From contig JAAGOF010000104.1 in NCBI GenBank assembly GCA_010645155.1, forward strand, positions 2,902,640-2,966,639: a DNA stretch of 64,000 nucleotides, given 5' to 3'. Below, piece by piece: positions 47,103-59,000 of this stretch. The position numbers were made by a program, and so were the translations under genes. Under the pieces are notes generated by a model. The model saw only the letters and a list, made by a program, of their open reading frames with translations. It did no database searches and was not told the origin of the DNA. This stretch comes from Tigriopus japonicus. Taxonomy: Eukaryota; Arthropoda; Copepoda; Harpacticoida; Harpacticidae. The stretch's first letter is position 1. The number at the start of each line of letters is the position of its first letter.

Positions 47103-50100
47103 TCTTAATAATGGATCAAATTTGAACTACATATGAAATTACAAGTCCGTTTGCGAGATAAAAGTAGAAAGAAAAACTCAATCCCGTTGATTCACATTAA
47201 AAGGAGGAGTGAGAACTGTTGTCATTTGGAAAGTATCCTTCAGTTTGAGTCTCTTGAAATTACAATCCGGAAGACATCAATCAAGATCATGCAATGATTT
47301 TTCTTTTAGGACCTTATAGGGTACAATCTCTCTATTTAGGGCAATGTACACAATCACACCTTTTCATTAAGATCTCAATTCATTCTAAAAATACCTCCTT
47401 AGAATAGCACTGTTTTTGTACAATGTTGCTGAATATTCGATGCATGAGGATCCCACAATTTAGTGAAAGTGCTTGGGTGGAACTTTGATCCCACGGATCA
47501 TCTGAGAGGTCCACAAAACCCTTCATTTAAAGAAACACAAGCCTCACAGGATACTTGTGTGTTTTAAAAAAGAGCACATTTATTTCGAAGGTATTCTGAA
47601 ACCATCGTCAGGTGAGAATCTTATAGGGCCCTAAACTTGACATCAACGAGGTTGGCTCTAAGATTATAGTTTTCAAGGCTTTGAATGTTTCTTTCAAATC
47701 CTCCAAACAAAAAGCAAGAGTTTTTGCTGAACTGCGTGAAAACTTGCCACTCATCTTTTTGAATTTCTCGACAGTTTATGTATGGTTCATGTTTCAAGCC
47801 CAGAAATGTTCATGTTTGTCCATTGGAATCAATCCCCATCATGAAACCATCTGGCTCTGAATAAACGAACAGATTCTTTTTTGCCCTGTCTTCAATTTTG
47901 AGCGACCTGACTTTGGGTCAGTTTCTGGCCGTTTTGATGACGGGAAAATGGTCAAGGCGAGAAAGTTGGATGAGGTTTCTTGAAATCGAGTTTCAAGTGA
48001 GCTTTTCTCAAGAAGGATGGGCGAGCATCCGTATTTCTTGTCATCTCTCTTTGCCCTCTAGGGTACACATTAATCTGACTTGACCTTTAACCCTCGGGTT
48101 CTTCATTCACAAACTGATTACCCGGGAGAATCAAAATGAAACACAACGTTTTTCATCCTAGCCACTCAAATCCAGAGTCTAAAGTATGGATGTATCCAGT
48201 ATGCACCTAAAAAACCTTGACCAAACCATCCATGGGATGAATGATTGCACTAAAAATGGACCCTATCTCTTTTCTCTTATCCCTCCAGAACTTGCCATAA
48301 ATTCCCCCGGAAGTCAAGATCGTCTTGAAAGAAGCTCATCCGAGCTGTGGTTTTGAAAGAACCATCAGTTCATACCAGATTGAGCGTTTTCGAGCTGATG
48401 ACGAAACTTTCCCGCCCGTTTGATGGTGGTCATCTCTTTGGGTGACAAACTTTCCTCCAAGAAAAGAAATCGTCCCCCCCCAAAAAAGCAACATGATAAA
48501 CCATCGACTTGGCGGCGCTGGTCTTCAACGATGTGACAAAAGGTCTCTTCTCAATCATGACAGAACTCACGCACATATTTCGAGCAATATTCCACCCCAC
48601 TGCTCACAAAGAGCCAGAAAAGGTGGTCTTATGTCTTGTCACTTGATATGTAGATTCACTGGCTCACTTCACTCAAGAGACTGGACGCACCTTGAACCGT
48701 GTTCCCTTCCGAAAAGGGATTGAGAAAATGAAAGGAGACAGGAGAGCGACCGATTTCTCCGCGAGGATTCTCGAGGCTAAACAGAGCAGCTGACTCGAGC
48801 AACTCAATGAGGAGAAAGAGGAACTAAAAGAAGCCCAGCGAAGGGCAGCAGAAACGGGATAAAGAAACAGCAGAGCAAATGTAGAACTAAAGAACCCTTC
48901 CACTCTTTAAAGTGGGCGCCCGTTTGGAAAAAGAATCGAATTGTCATTGTTCCCGCTTGTCCCATTCATTAGAAAGAGGTTTCAAGTGGGGATTTGGATG
49001 AAGACACATGGATATGTCGTTGGCCTTTCGTTCGATCCCAGAGGAAGCCTTTCAAGTCCCTTATTCAGGATGAGTGTGACAGCTGATTCCTGGTCATTTT
49101 TGGCCACCTCCTTTCACGAATTTCAGGCTTGACCTCTTGTCCTGCTTTTTTATGTTCCAATGCCAAACAAAAGGGACTGATTTCATCAATGACCTGATGG
49201 CTTTTTTGAGCAGTTTACAATGCACATTGCACAGTTGTTTTCGACGTGAAAGTGAGCTGTTCTCTCGGTTCCTTCAAGGATGGAGAGAGGAAAAAATGAG
49301 AGCACCCAAGATTCGAGAGGAAGGGTGTAGGTTTACGATAAAGCTTCTTGGCGAAGCAAGAAAGGGGCCCAAGCGAGGATTTAGGCCTCTCCAACATGGA
49401 GCACGATATCCTTCCTCTCCTCAAAAGCCAGATCGAAAGGGCGATTGTGAGCGAATCAAAAATATGAGTCTCCCTCTTCGCTCTTTGATTCAAGCATCAG
49501 CCGAGATGAAGTGATGTTATGCAGAATGTGACTATCCAAGCCGAACCAAATATGAGGAACCTCCCCGTTGAAAATCCTAGCTTGGGCAGCTCGGAATCAA
49601 GTCGCTCAAATTACTTTTGCCACAAACGAAAGCGGAAAGATCCGGCTACCGACATCGGATGATTAAGCTCGAACGAAAGTGGAACACTGAATGGGTGGAA
49701 TGGAACCAAGAGGGAGTCCCAGTAAATTGCCTTCATTTATTTCTCGAGAGATTAGATCTTAGCAGGGAGCATCCCCACCAAACACAAAACATTTGGACAT
49801 CCAATTCCATAATGGATTCCGAACTTTTGAAACCCTAGGTTTTGCAATGTGTGAATTGTTGATCAAGTGTGAAACAGTTAAGTCTTTTTATGGGTTTTTG
49901 TTGATGTCATGAAGTGACTAGAAGGAGAATTTTTGCTTCTGACTTCAAAATCAATTGTGTGATGATTGATTCATTGTGCAATTTAATGGGATATAAAACC
50001 AACAGATTATTTTAATTCTGTTCATCAAAATTTTCAGCATACGAACAGTTGCTCCAAATAAACGATTCCATAAGTTGAGAAAATATAGTGCATAACACGT

Positions 50101-50765
50101 GATTCAACCATCATGACGACAGTTTCGTGTTGGTTGATTTTTTCAATGTCTAACGTCTGACTGAAAATATTCTAATGTGTGGAACTAAGGTATTTGAGAT
50201 CCACAAGATATTGTCAAATTGTCTTTTTCCATTAATATTTTCTGTTTTGAACTGTCCGTATGTCACATTCCCAGGATGGAACAAGCGACGCCTTGTTTTT
50301 TCGTTATGACAATCTACAGTACAGTTCTATTGATTCTAAAGAACTGTATGACAACAGTGTTTCATGTGTTTTCGTTGATGACGATAGTAAATCGAGAATC
50401 GAAGTGAAGTGTTAATCTAAAGTGCCAATCTTGGTAACAACACATGTAGCGTTTAAGTTTTCCATGCATATCGATCGATTATTTTTGTACTGCTTCAAAG
50501 AATTCAACAGATGGGCCAACGATGATTTACCTCATTATAAAACGATACACCAATTTCTAATTCGATTGCTCTCTTTGTAAAAGTTAATCCTAGACTTGGC
50601 ATTTTATCGTTTTTACAATAGACTTGATTGATGAAAAAGTTAGCATGAAAAGTTGACAATTCACGTAGACAATGCTGACAGAAAACTTGACGAAGGAGAG
50701 ACCAATTCAAGGAAGAACGGTTACATCCATTTTCGTGACAACGAAAACTTAGAATGCTTATCACT
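47103..50765. other. Non-coding stretch, no supportable gene
   Basis: Several plus- and minus-strand frames of 60-125 codons occur at 47.9-49.8 kb but overlap each other, lack splice sites and resemble nothing I know. Confidence 0.4.
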
Positions 50766-50850
50766 AGGGCCCAGATTTTTTTTTTTGCTGTGGAGCAGAA
50801 ATCCCAGATATTTTGCAGTGTCGTGTCAGCTGATGGCTGACGAGCTGTTT
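50766..50850. mobile_element. Palindromic MITE, copy 2, left half only
   Basis: The left end AGGGCCCAG is followed by a T-run, then TTGCTGTGGAGCAGAAATCC and CAGATATTTT, and the central GTCAGCTGATGGCTGAC. The right arm is absent; sequence past about 50850 is unrelated. This looks like a 3'-truncated copy. Confidence 0.75.
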
Positions 50851-51207
50851 CGTAAACCAAAAATTTGTTGCCGAAAAGAACACCCAACTTAACAAGTGGG
50901 AACAAAAAAGTTCTTAACAAGCATATCCGTTAGCCCTGTTTTAATAGTAACTCATAAAAGGGAGGAAATTCTTGGTAAGTTTCATGATTACATTCACATC
51001 CAATGCACAAAAACTGAATCCCTCAACTTCGTGTCATAATTAGTATCTAAAACAAATCTAGGTATCATGATAAATTCTTACATGCTTTACAAACCGAGCA
51101 ACTTTTCTGTTTATATTTTGTAATTATATTGTAGAGATTTGCTAAAATTCAAATGTGTTGTTTCTGTTTGACTGTTCAACTCACCTGATGTTTAGATGGT
51201 GATTAGT

Positions 51208-51370
51208 AGTAGGCGAATTTTGAAGTTTTTTTCTTGCAGAGTAGAAATTCTTGATGGTTCACGTAGCTAACTCTCCTCTACCGCTAATGCTCAGCTGACT
51301 CAAGCTGGCCTGCATCGAGAACGTCTAGAATTTCTGCTCTGCACGAAAAAAAACACTTTTTCCTCGCTGT
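51208..51370. mobile_element. Palindromic MITE, copy 3, exact 10-bp TSD
   Basis: This 163-bp, more diverged copy has arms GCAGAGTAGAAATTCTTGA and AGAATTTCTGCTCTGC, with CAGCTGACTC in the centre. It is flanked by an exact 10-bp repeat GGTGATTAGT (51198-51207 and 51371-51380; 11 bp if the preceding T is counted). It lies 12 bp from copy 4. Confidence 0.82.
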
Positions 51371-51382
51371 GGTGATTAGTTT

Positions 51383-51528
51383 AGCCAGGCAAAAAAAAAT
51401 ATATTTTGTTGTGGAGCAGAAATCCCAGACGTTTACAGCGTAGAGTCAGTTGATGGTTACGTCAGCTGACCTTACTGCCTGAAACGTCTGGGATTCCTGC
51501 TCCACAGCAAAATATTTTTTTTAGGGCT
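51383..51528. mobile_element. Palindromic MITE, copy 4
   Basis: The left arm TTTTGTTGTGGAGCAGAAAT with CCCAGACGTTT and the right arm AAACGTCTGGGATTCC with TGCTCCACAGCAAAA pair almost perfectly. The centre holds GTCAGTTGATGGTTACGTCAG. It is the best conserved hairpin of the family. No 10-bp duplication is visible at its ends. Confidence 0.85.
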
Positions 51529-53686
51529 ATTGAGATGTCAAACTCAGGGTGGTGTGATGGTGGTGTGATGTTTTGCAAAGCCAAACGAAAACTGGACTCG
51601 CAACCTCAAACAACATGGTTGTACAAAGGTAGGTCGCATGTTACAGCACTTAATTTAAAAGCGAGAGTATACCAAAATCAAGTCGAATTAGCATTTGTTG
51701 ATTATATACTCACCCTAGGTGCTGCGTTTCAAACACAGGAGTTGTCATGAGTATATACTCGAGGCCGGTTAATCTCACTTGATTTTGGTGTGCTCTCGCT
51801 TTTGAATTAGGTGCGTTAACATGCGTCCTATGTTGTTCTACAGTTCTATATACACAGACATATCACTCCCAAATTGTTCGTGATTCAACAAGCTTGCACT
51901 GTGTGTGCGATGGGATTTGACATTGAGCACAGGTAGTTACGTGATTCAAAACTGGAATTTACGATTTCAGGGAGTGAGTGGCAGAATTGCTCTCTCAACT
52001 GCTATGCTCGAACTAGAGCAATGCATAAAGAATTAAGTTCCTGGTACCCGTGCTGCTGGATTGCTGAAATGAGTTCAAAACAAATCTCCACGGACCTAAC
52101 TGGAGTGACATTTCTGTCTACATAGAATTGTATGTTGTCCGACCTAGCGTCTCTAGTACGACCATGTTGTTTGAGGTTGCGAGTCCAGTTTTCGTTTGGC
52201 TCCGCAAAACATCCTAATAGCGATTTGTACATGAAGGATTGAATTATCTAATCCCTTTTATCTGTTTTGGTAGAAGATAAAAACAGAAAAAATCACGATT
52301 GCAATCAAAGGACTCGATAGAATTTTCTTTAATTGTGAAAAGAGTAAGAAGAGGCATTTTGATACAATCAAAGCAACGTTTTGATCGTTTTCGGCCTGGT
52401 TTACTTAGCCAAAGACTGAAGCTCCAAAGCAAAAAAGCTTACAAGTTTTTGCTTGACATAGCCTTTAAACAACTCTTTGCTAACGATATTCTTTTGCAGA
52501 ATAATATGAATTGGCGCTTAGGCTGAAAATTCCATGGGTGATCTCAGAGTAATAGGAAATTAGCACAGGAACATGACATTTTAGGCATAAAGTGATGCCA
52601 AGTATACCGAAGAAAATTGGTTTTAAAGATTAATAAGATTTTAATCTTGCCCAAATGTACAGCTTGCCTATGGAAACATTGACGTCATTTGTATACTTAT
52701 CCTTAATTACTGAAGCGCCTCAACCACGTGTCAACTAACAACACTCTTACAAACCATTGAGAAAACTGCGACAACACCATTGTGGCACTTGATCAAGTAA
52801 AAGAGCTCTTGTCCGTCCATCAAGCGGGTATTTAGTGTATGATTGTTTCAGATTAGGTCACTAACAACATAACAAGAAAAAATGCTATGTTTGTTAAAGG
52901 TCCAGATGGCAGAGGAAAATCAATTGAATCATTTGGCAGATCCAAAACCTATATCGCTTCGAATTACATTTTTATGCAAGAGTGGATGGTAACAAAAGGT
53001 CTGTCCAGGAAATTCAGTCATCCGTACGTCTATTCAGTAAATGCTCTTGGATATTCCAATTATATGGACTTGTCGGACAAAGAATGCCGGCCGTGTATAG
53101 ATTGATTGACCGCTCAGACAATCAAATTAAGGATTAAAGGTCTGAGGTATCGATTGATGTATGGTTGTAACACGACTAAGCTACTCGTGCTAGTGCCCAT
53201 CGATATTTGTTTTAGACGTACTGTTGTACTCTGTAATAAGAAACGTCAATCCTTTGGAGGGTTGACCTTTCACTTTCGTTTTGGTTGTGAGGACCTTGAC
53301 GTTTAGGTCCAGTTTTTTCCAGCCTGAAAATGGCTTCATTCGCTAATGAGAAATATCTCTTTCGTATGGGATTCCCAGTAACTTTCCAGAGAAAGTATTT
53401 CCCTGTTAGGATTTGTTGCCAACCTCATTTAATGTCAAAAGGATTGCTCAGGGACCTTTAAGGTCTTTGAACAGGGTGACCGGCAAAGCATGTCTTTCCC
53501 AACAAGTTCAATGACCTTCAATACGCTTGCTTGTCAGGGTCAAAGATGACTTCTACGAATGCCAGTTCAAATGGCCAATTTTAAAACACCTTCGATTGAA
53601 CCCAAGTGAGTTAATCCAGTCCTTGGTTAATGCAAATAGTATTTGTGCATTCCTCAAAATGTGAGTCTCCCAATTCGAGGACTTAC
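51529..53686. other. Non-coding stretch with an imperfect duplicated segment
   Basis: Segments at 51570-51680 (GCAAAGCCAAACGAAAACTGGACTCGCAACCTC) and 52140-52210 are inverted versions of one another, and CACACCAAAATCAAGT-like words at 51670 and 51780 also form an inverted pair. An inverted duplication of roughly 100 bp is therefore likely. No gene is supportable. Confidence 0.4.
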
Positions 53687-54015
53687 CTTAAGATAGCGTC
53701 ATCTTGAATGAGCGATAGGTTGTGGAACGATCCACTCTTGCAGTTCCACCTTTTCGTCCCTTGGGCTAGGTTCGTACTCAATGGAAGTGGCAACTGCAAG
53801 TACGGACTTGGACTACTCTGGGGTTGAGACGGGGATTTCTTCCGATTGTGAAGTACGAGGGAGTGGGCCCGATCCCTTGGGCTTTCATCGCAATGAAGAA
53901 CGATGGGTCTTTGATGACGTTGCAACCAATCATTGACAGTGCAGAGTCGGCACATTTCCGTGCCCATTTTGCAGGGCCCACTTCCAAGTGAAGTGGGTGG
54001 CGTGAGATGACTCAT
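53687..54015 (-). CDS. Candidate first coding exon, Pro/Ser-rich, product unknown
   Basis: From ATG at 54015 the frame reads MSHLTPPTSLGSGPCKMGTE, then MCRLCTVNDWLQRHQRPIVL, a basic RKKSPSQPQSSPSPY segment and WNCKSGSFHNLSLIQDDAIL, ending at a consensus donor TTAAG|GTAAGT at 53687. The exon leaves two codon bases. Third positions favour C/G. The frame remains open upstream to about 54468, so an earlier start or an upstream acceptor is possible; that upstream part lacks the codon bias. No domain recognised. The nearest gene upstream on the same strand is NIM1K, ending at 55841; no evidence links them. Confidence 0.55.
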
Positions 54016-55315
54016 GATGAGGGGTTGAGGATCACTTTGAGCCTGTCCTTTCACTAATAACAGCACTAGAGTTCGATAGTTTGAGAACACCCCGGTGTCT
54101 TCACGATCATTTTGGGGTTTAGGGTCCGATGGGTTTATTATTGGCAGGTTAAATGCCTCACCGGTTTGTCCAATACAAACGAGAAAACAGAGAAACTGAA
54201 AGAAGTACGAAAAGCCTCTTGCTTTGTTCAGTGTACACTTGGATGTGATTTTTAAATTTTCGATATGAGCTCCCTGTTTTGCAGAGGAAAAAAACGAGTT
54301 CCGATTTGTTTCGGGATCAATCTGAAACTTGAGAGCGATCCAAGGAGAACAAAAACGATGATGCCATTGTGATTGTTCATCTTGTTGAGACGTGTGAATC
54401 GAGTTGTATATCTGAACTCGAGTAAATAAACCCAAAATCTCGTTTGTTGGCCTTTGCACTTCAAGCACTGTCGCATAATTTCGGCAACTCCAAGGGTGCG
54501 CATTTTAATTGGAATACACGAACAATCAACTAAAGCAACAATGATATGTCAAAGTTGATAAAAAAAAGTGGGTGTTGCCTTTGAATCCTTTACGCCTTAT
54601 GCATAAATTTGCTCAGCGTTCCAAAAAATGGAACACATAACTACGGCTGAATTTCGATAATACTTAGCTCATAAAGAGGTGATTCGGCAAATTTTGGCCT
54701 GTAACATTAGAGAACTATTTTTGCCCGTCGTTTCAAGATACAGGTAACGACTATTTTTTCTCGTGAAGGATCAGTTTGTTCCAATGACTGACTTATTTCC
54801 CCTCTTTTTACCCTCGTACAATTATGATATAAGCCAAAGAAATTAAAATCAGCAAAAGCATGTAAATCGTCGGAATTTCCATCAGACGCATTTTAAATAT
54901 ACAGTAAATATAACTTTTGAAGTCTGTTGTCCTGAGTTACAGGTTAGTTTCACAATAACGTTTTTCATGTTTATTAGTTATGATGTTCATTGTTCATTTA
55001 TTTACTCAAACACAAGAAGTGTATATTGAGATATGTCTAGCTAAAAGAATAGTAAATACAGTGGGTAAAAATAAGAACAATCAATGTACGCATAGGTTTT
55101 AAATTTAAAACTCATGACACTTAATTCGTTTCTTGTACTCTTTTGAGTGTTTGGCTGCTTCGAATCGAGCTGGGAAGCGAGTTCCACCATGGAATTACCC
55201 GCACAAAGAGGGTTTATCGCCTTAAAATACGGTTGAAGTTGTCTTTATCAATGTTTTCTTCCATTCATATCGTCAATTAATTTATGAACAAAACGATAGC
55301 AATTGACTTATTAGT
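54016..55315. other. Non-coding stretch
   Basis: AT-rich spacer between the exon at 53.7-54.0 kb and the 3' side of NIM1K. No gene is seen. Confidence 0.45.
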
Positions 55316-55463
55316 AGGACTCGATTTTTTTGCTGTGGAGCAGAAATCCTAGAAGTTTCATTATGTGGGGACAGCTTATGTTTAACGAATGATATCGTCA
55401 GTTGACCTCCCTCCTTGAAACGTCTTTATTTTCTGCTCCGCAACAAAAATAAATTCGGGACCT
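55316..55463. mobile_element. Palindromic MITE, copy 5, exact 10-bp TSD
   Basis: This 148-bp element starts AGGACTCGATTTTTTTGCTG and ends ATTCGGGACCT, with arms TGTGGAGCAGAAATCC and TTTTCTGCTCCGCA. It is flanked by an exact 10-bp repeat ACTTATTAGT (55306-55315 and 55464-55473). It lies about 380 bp past the NIM1K stop codon and, on the minus strand, carries AATAAA (55425-55430) created by a variant in its right arm. Confidence 0.88.
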
Positions 55464-55840
55464 ACTTATTAGTTTAGCCTCTAAACCAATGGTCGAGGAT
55501 GAAACATCCACGGCCTTAAACCTCTCAAATAGGACCTTAATGAGAGGACTTTGTTTAAGCACCAAATCATAATTTCCCTTCTCAATATCTAAATAAAGAG
55601 CTTAATGGCCACAAATTGCCATACCTCAAGTTTTAGTGCCGGCTCTAGCAACAATGAATGGCCCCCATTTTGGGGCCTTCAAATTCACTACTTTTGGTAG
55701 TAAAAAAAAACTTATCGCCACGTTAAATTCGAGGGAGAGAGAGTAGATGAAAGTGATTGGACGAGGCGGGATTTTGTCGTTCAGCAGTGTGTATATCCTG
55801 GCACACGGCGGTAACAATGTCAATTTCCAAAGTTTTTTTA

Positions 55841-56045
55841 TCACAGTAGATTGCAAAATTTTGAGTGTTTAGAGGCTTTCAAAGTGTTCCGTCGTCGAGA
55901 AAAACTCCGCGGTGGAAAACTTTCCGAGCTATTTCCCTTGCTGCCTTTACTTGGAGGCGTTCGTCCACGGGTCTGATCCGATTGAGACGTTCGAGGAGGC
56001 AGTTCACGAAAGCTATTCCGAGATCCCATGGAATTCAGAATGGTT
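55841..56045 (-). CDS. NIM1K: NIM1K last exon: basic Ser/Arg-rich C-terminus
   Basis: Acceptor CTCTTTACAG, then [15 protein letters not shown], basic Ser-rich sequence ([14 protein letters not shown]) and the conserved end [10 protein letters not shown] before the stop codon. The end matches the SKFCSIL terminus of vertebrate NIM1, which is what proves this exon belongs to the gene. Confidence 0.92.
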
Positions 56046-59000
56046 CTGTAAAGAGATATTTCGAAGGAATTAGAACTTCGAGGTTGCGTGATTGCTATAG
56101 ATTTCCGGCGAGGACTTTTCGCTGCCCCAATTACCTGTGCTGAATAATTCGAAAAGTGCCGATGACGTGACTTCTGGATCCCCTATCTACATGGGACTGC
56201 AACAGATCTTTGGTAATGCCCAGATGCTCCAATGTTTCACGGGTTGTTTGTTCCGTCTCGGATAGTTCCGATACAAATTGGTAACTTGTTGAGGGTAATG
56301 GGCGGTATGTAGAATCCTCCTCTGGCCACTCAACCCCTTCGAGCCATGGACTCTCTTGCATCTGCAGGGAAAAGGCTTTGTTACTTTCTTGAGTCATATT
56401 TTCACCGAAACCATGCCTTACTTGTTGGAGGGTCAACCTCAAAAGCGGTTTCCGACGAAGGATCCCACTGATCAGATCCATGCACTCTTGAGATAAATAT
56501 TCGGGCAATTCAAAGGATCCATCCAAGATGGCATGTTTGATAGTTGGAACTGTTTTCCCGTTAAAAGGCATCTGACCCGTGACCATGAAGTACAGAAGTA
56601 TGCCCAGAGCCCAAATATCCACAGAAGGACCGTAATAGTGGTCGTCCTGCAAGCAAAGCACACATATTTAGAACCAACTTCGGTCGTTGAGGCAACTTAC
56701 CGACCAAGAAAGATGCTGGCATATGGTCAATGAAAGTTCACGAAAAAAAGTACCTCGAAAAGTTCCGGGGCTGCGTATGGCGGCGATCCGCAGAATGTGT
56801 TGAGGTGTTGGTCGATTTTGTCCACTTGAGTGGCGAATCCAAAGTCGCCCAATTTGACGTTATACTGATCCACGAAAAAAACATTTTCGGCTTTGATGTC
56901 ACGATGAATAAAGAATCGATCGTGCTGCGGGAGAAAGTCAGAAAAGAAGTGAAATCCTCTGGTTGTGGGTGTATGAGATGATCATGATCATCATCCAAGT
57001 GTGTTTACCCAGTGTTCACTCACTCACCATATAGCTGACGGCTGAGGCAATTTGGGCAAATATTGGCCTTGCCTGATCTTCATTGTAGCAACCATCCTCG
57101 GAGAGCTTGGCATACAACTCACCCCCGGGAGCGTATTCCATAAACAAAAAGATCCCACTCACAGTTTCAGCCACCTCATACAGCCTAGAAAATAAAAAAA
57201 GACGTCATTCAACTCGTTCACTTCAACCAGGCCAAGATTGCATTCAACGCAAGGTTGAAATAGTTCTAAATAAATTCTAATAAAAACTTCAAAGAAAGTT
57301 CAACCCCACCAATCATAGGCCAATGTAATAACTTGATTGTCAGTTGCGGTTTTGCACAAACAAAATACAATCCACACTTATAAATTAACTTGTACTCGTA
57401 GTACGCAGTTGCTCGACAGACACAGAAGAAAAGATTGCTATTGGGTTGAAAAGGCCATCAGAACAATTATTGGATTTGTAAATCTGATTTTAAGTATAGC
57501 TGTACTAAAAACGTTCCTTTAAAAAGGCATTTTTAACTCTTGGTTTTTATTTGATATATGTGCTACTGGCCAATTCTTGGTCATTAGGTACTTCCTTATT
57601 TTAAATTTTCTAGATTTCGCAGTTTTTGACAGTCAGATCAGTTCAGACCAATTGGTCTTTATCAATAGGAACATACATTAAGTCTATTTTGTGGGAGCAG
57701 CTTTAAACGTTATTTTTCGTCTGGACGGGCATTCAATTTTTCTTCTTGATTATAAAATAGGTTCATTCGCTCTTTTGGGAAATTAATTCGATTTTTTCCA
57801 TTTTGCAAATATTTTTTTTTTCCGTCTGTTGGGAACTTTTATTCGTCTTTTTTCGTCTAATCAGGCAATTCTATTCGTCTTTTTTCGTCTAATCAGGCAA
57901 TTCTATTCGTCTTTTTTCGTCTAATCAGGCAATTCTATTCGTCTTTTTTCGTCTAATCAGGCAGTTCTATTTGTCTTTTTTCGTCTAATCAGGCAATTCT
58001 ATTCGTCTTTTTTCATCTAATCAGGCAATTCTATTCGTCTTATTTCATCTAATCAGGCAATTCTATTCGTCTATTTTTGTTTAATTTGACAGTTTTATTC
58101 GTCTTAACTTCCTGTCCTTAATGATCACTAATTACAGTATATATTTTGATTTTTCATGGTTGTGTAATTACTACTTCCTGACAAATGCCTGAGTTTTTGA
58201 GGATCACGATCACTTTCTCATCACCTCGCTATTATTGAAACTCGGCTGTATTCAAAGATTGTTACATGTAGTTTTGACAAATTGAGTCCAACGTTTCATC
58301 TTATTTGGGGCGTGGTTTACCGAAACTCAAAATGATTTTTCAAACATTTATAACTGTGGGGCCCGGAAAAATATGTTTATCTGTTGTGGAGCGGAAAGTC
58401 CAGACGTTTCAAAGAGTAAGGTCAGCTGACTCGTCTGCCATCAGCTGACACTACACTCCAAAACGTTTGGGATTTTTGCTCCACAGCAAAAAAAATAATT
58501 TTCCGGGCCGTATTAAATGATAAGTTACTTTACTCTTTCAAGGAAGTGTGCACGAATGTAGAGAAGACGTATTGTTTTATAAACATCCACTACAAGCGAC
58601 CACCGTTTTGACTTTTGACAAAACAAAGTGGAACAATGCCAAAAAGGGTTAATTCCAGTGCTTGAAACATTTAGCCTATGGTAAGGTTTTCTGTGAGATT
58701 GGATCAGTTACGAAAGAGAAAGGCATACCTCTCGTGTGATTCACTCTAGACTCACTTTTTAGAGCCCTGAAGATATCAATCGATATGTTGGCATTTACAT
58801 GTTAATCAACACTTTTTTTACACTTTCAGGATCAAACTTTCAAAAGCACTCATTTGAGTTTTCTCACCTTATCAATGCTGGATGAGAAAGCATATCCATG
58901 GTGCGAATTTCTCGGTTCAACATTTTTCTCGTTTTGGCGTCCAATTTGGTTTTGTCAATGATTTTCACAGCCACTTTTTCTGCGGAAGAGAAAGGATGGA

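Noticed and set aside
54016..54468. Upstream extension of the 53.7-kb exon with a hydrophobic, signal-peptide-like stretch (YFFQFLCFLVCIG)
   Set aside because: The extension lacks the codon bias of the exon proper and no acceptor or better start supports it.
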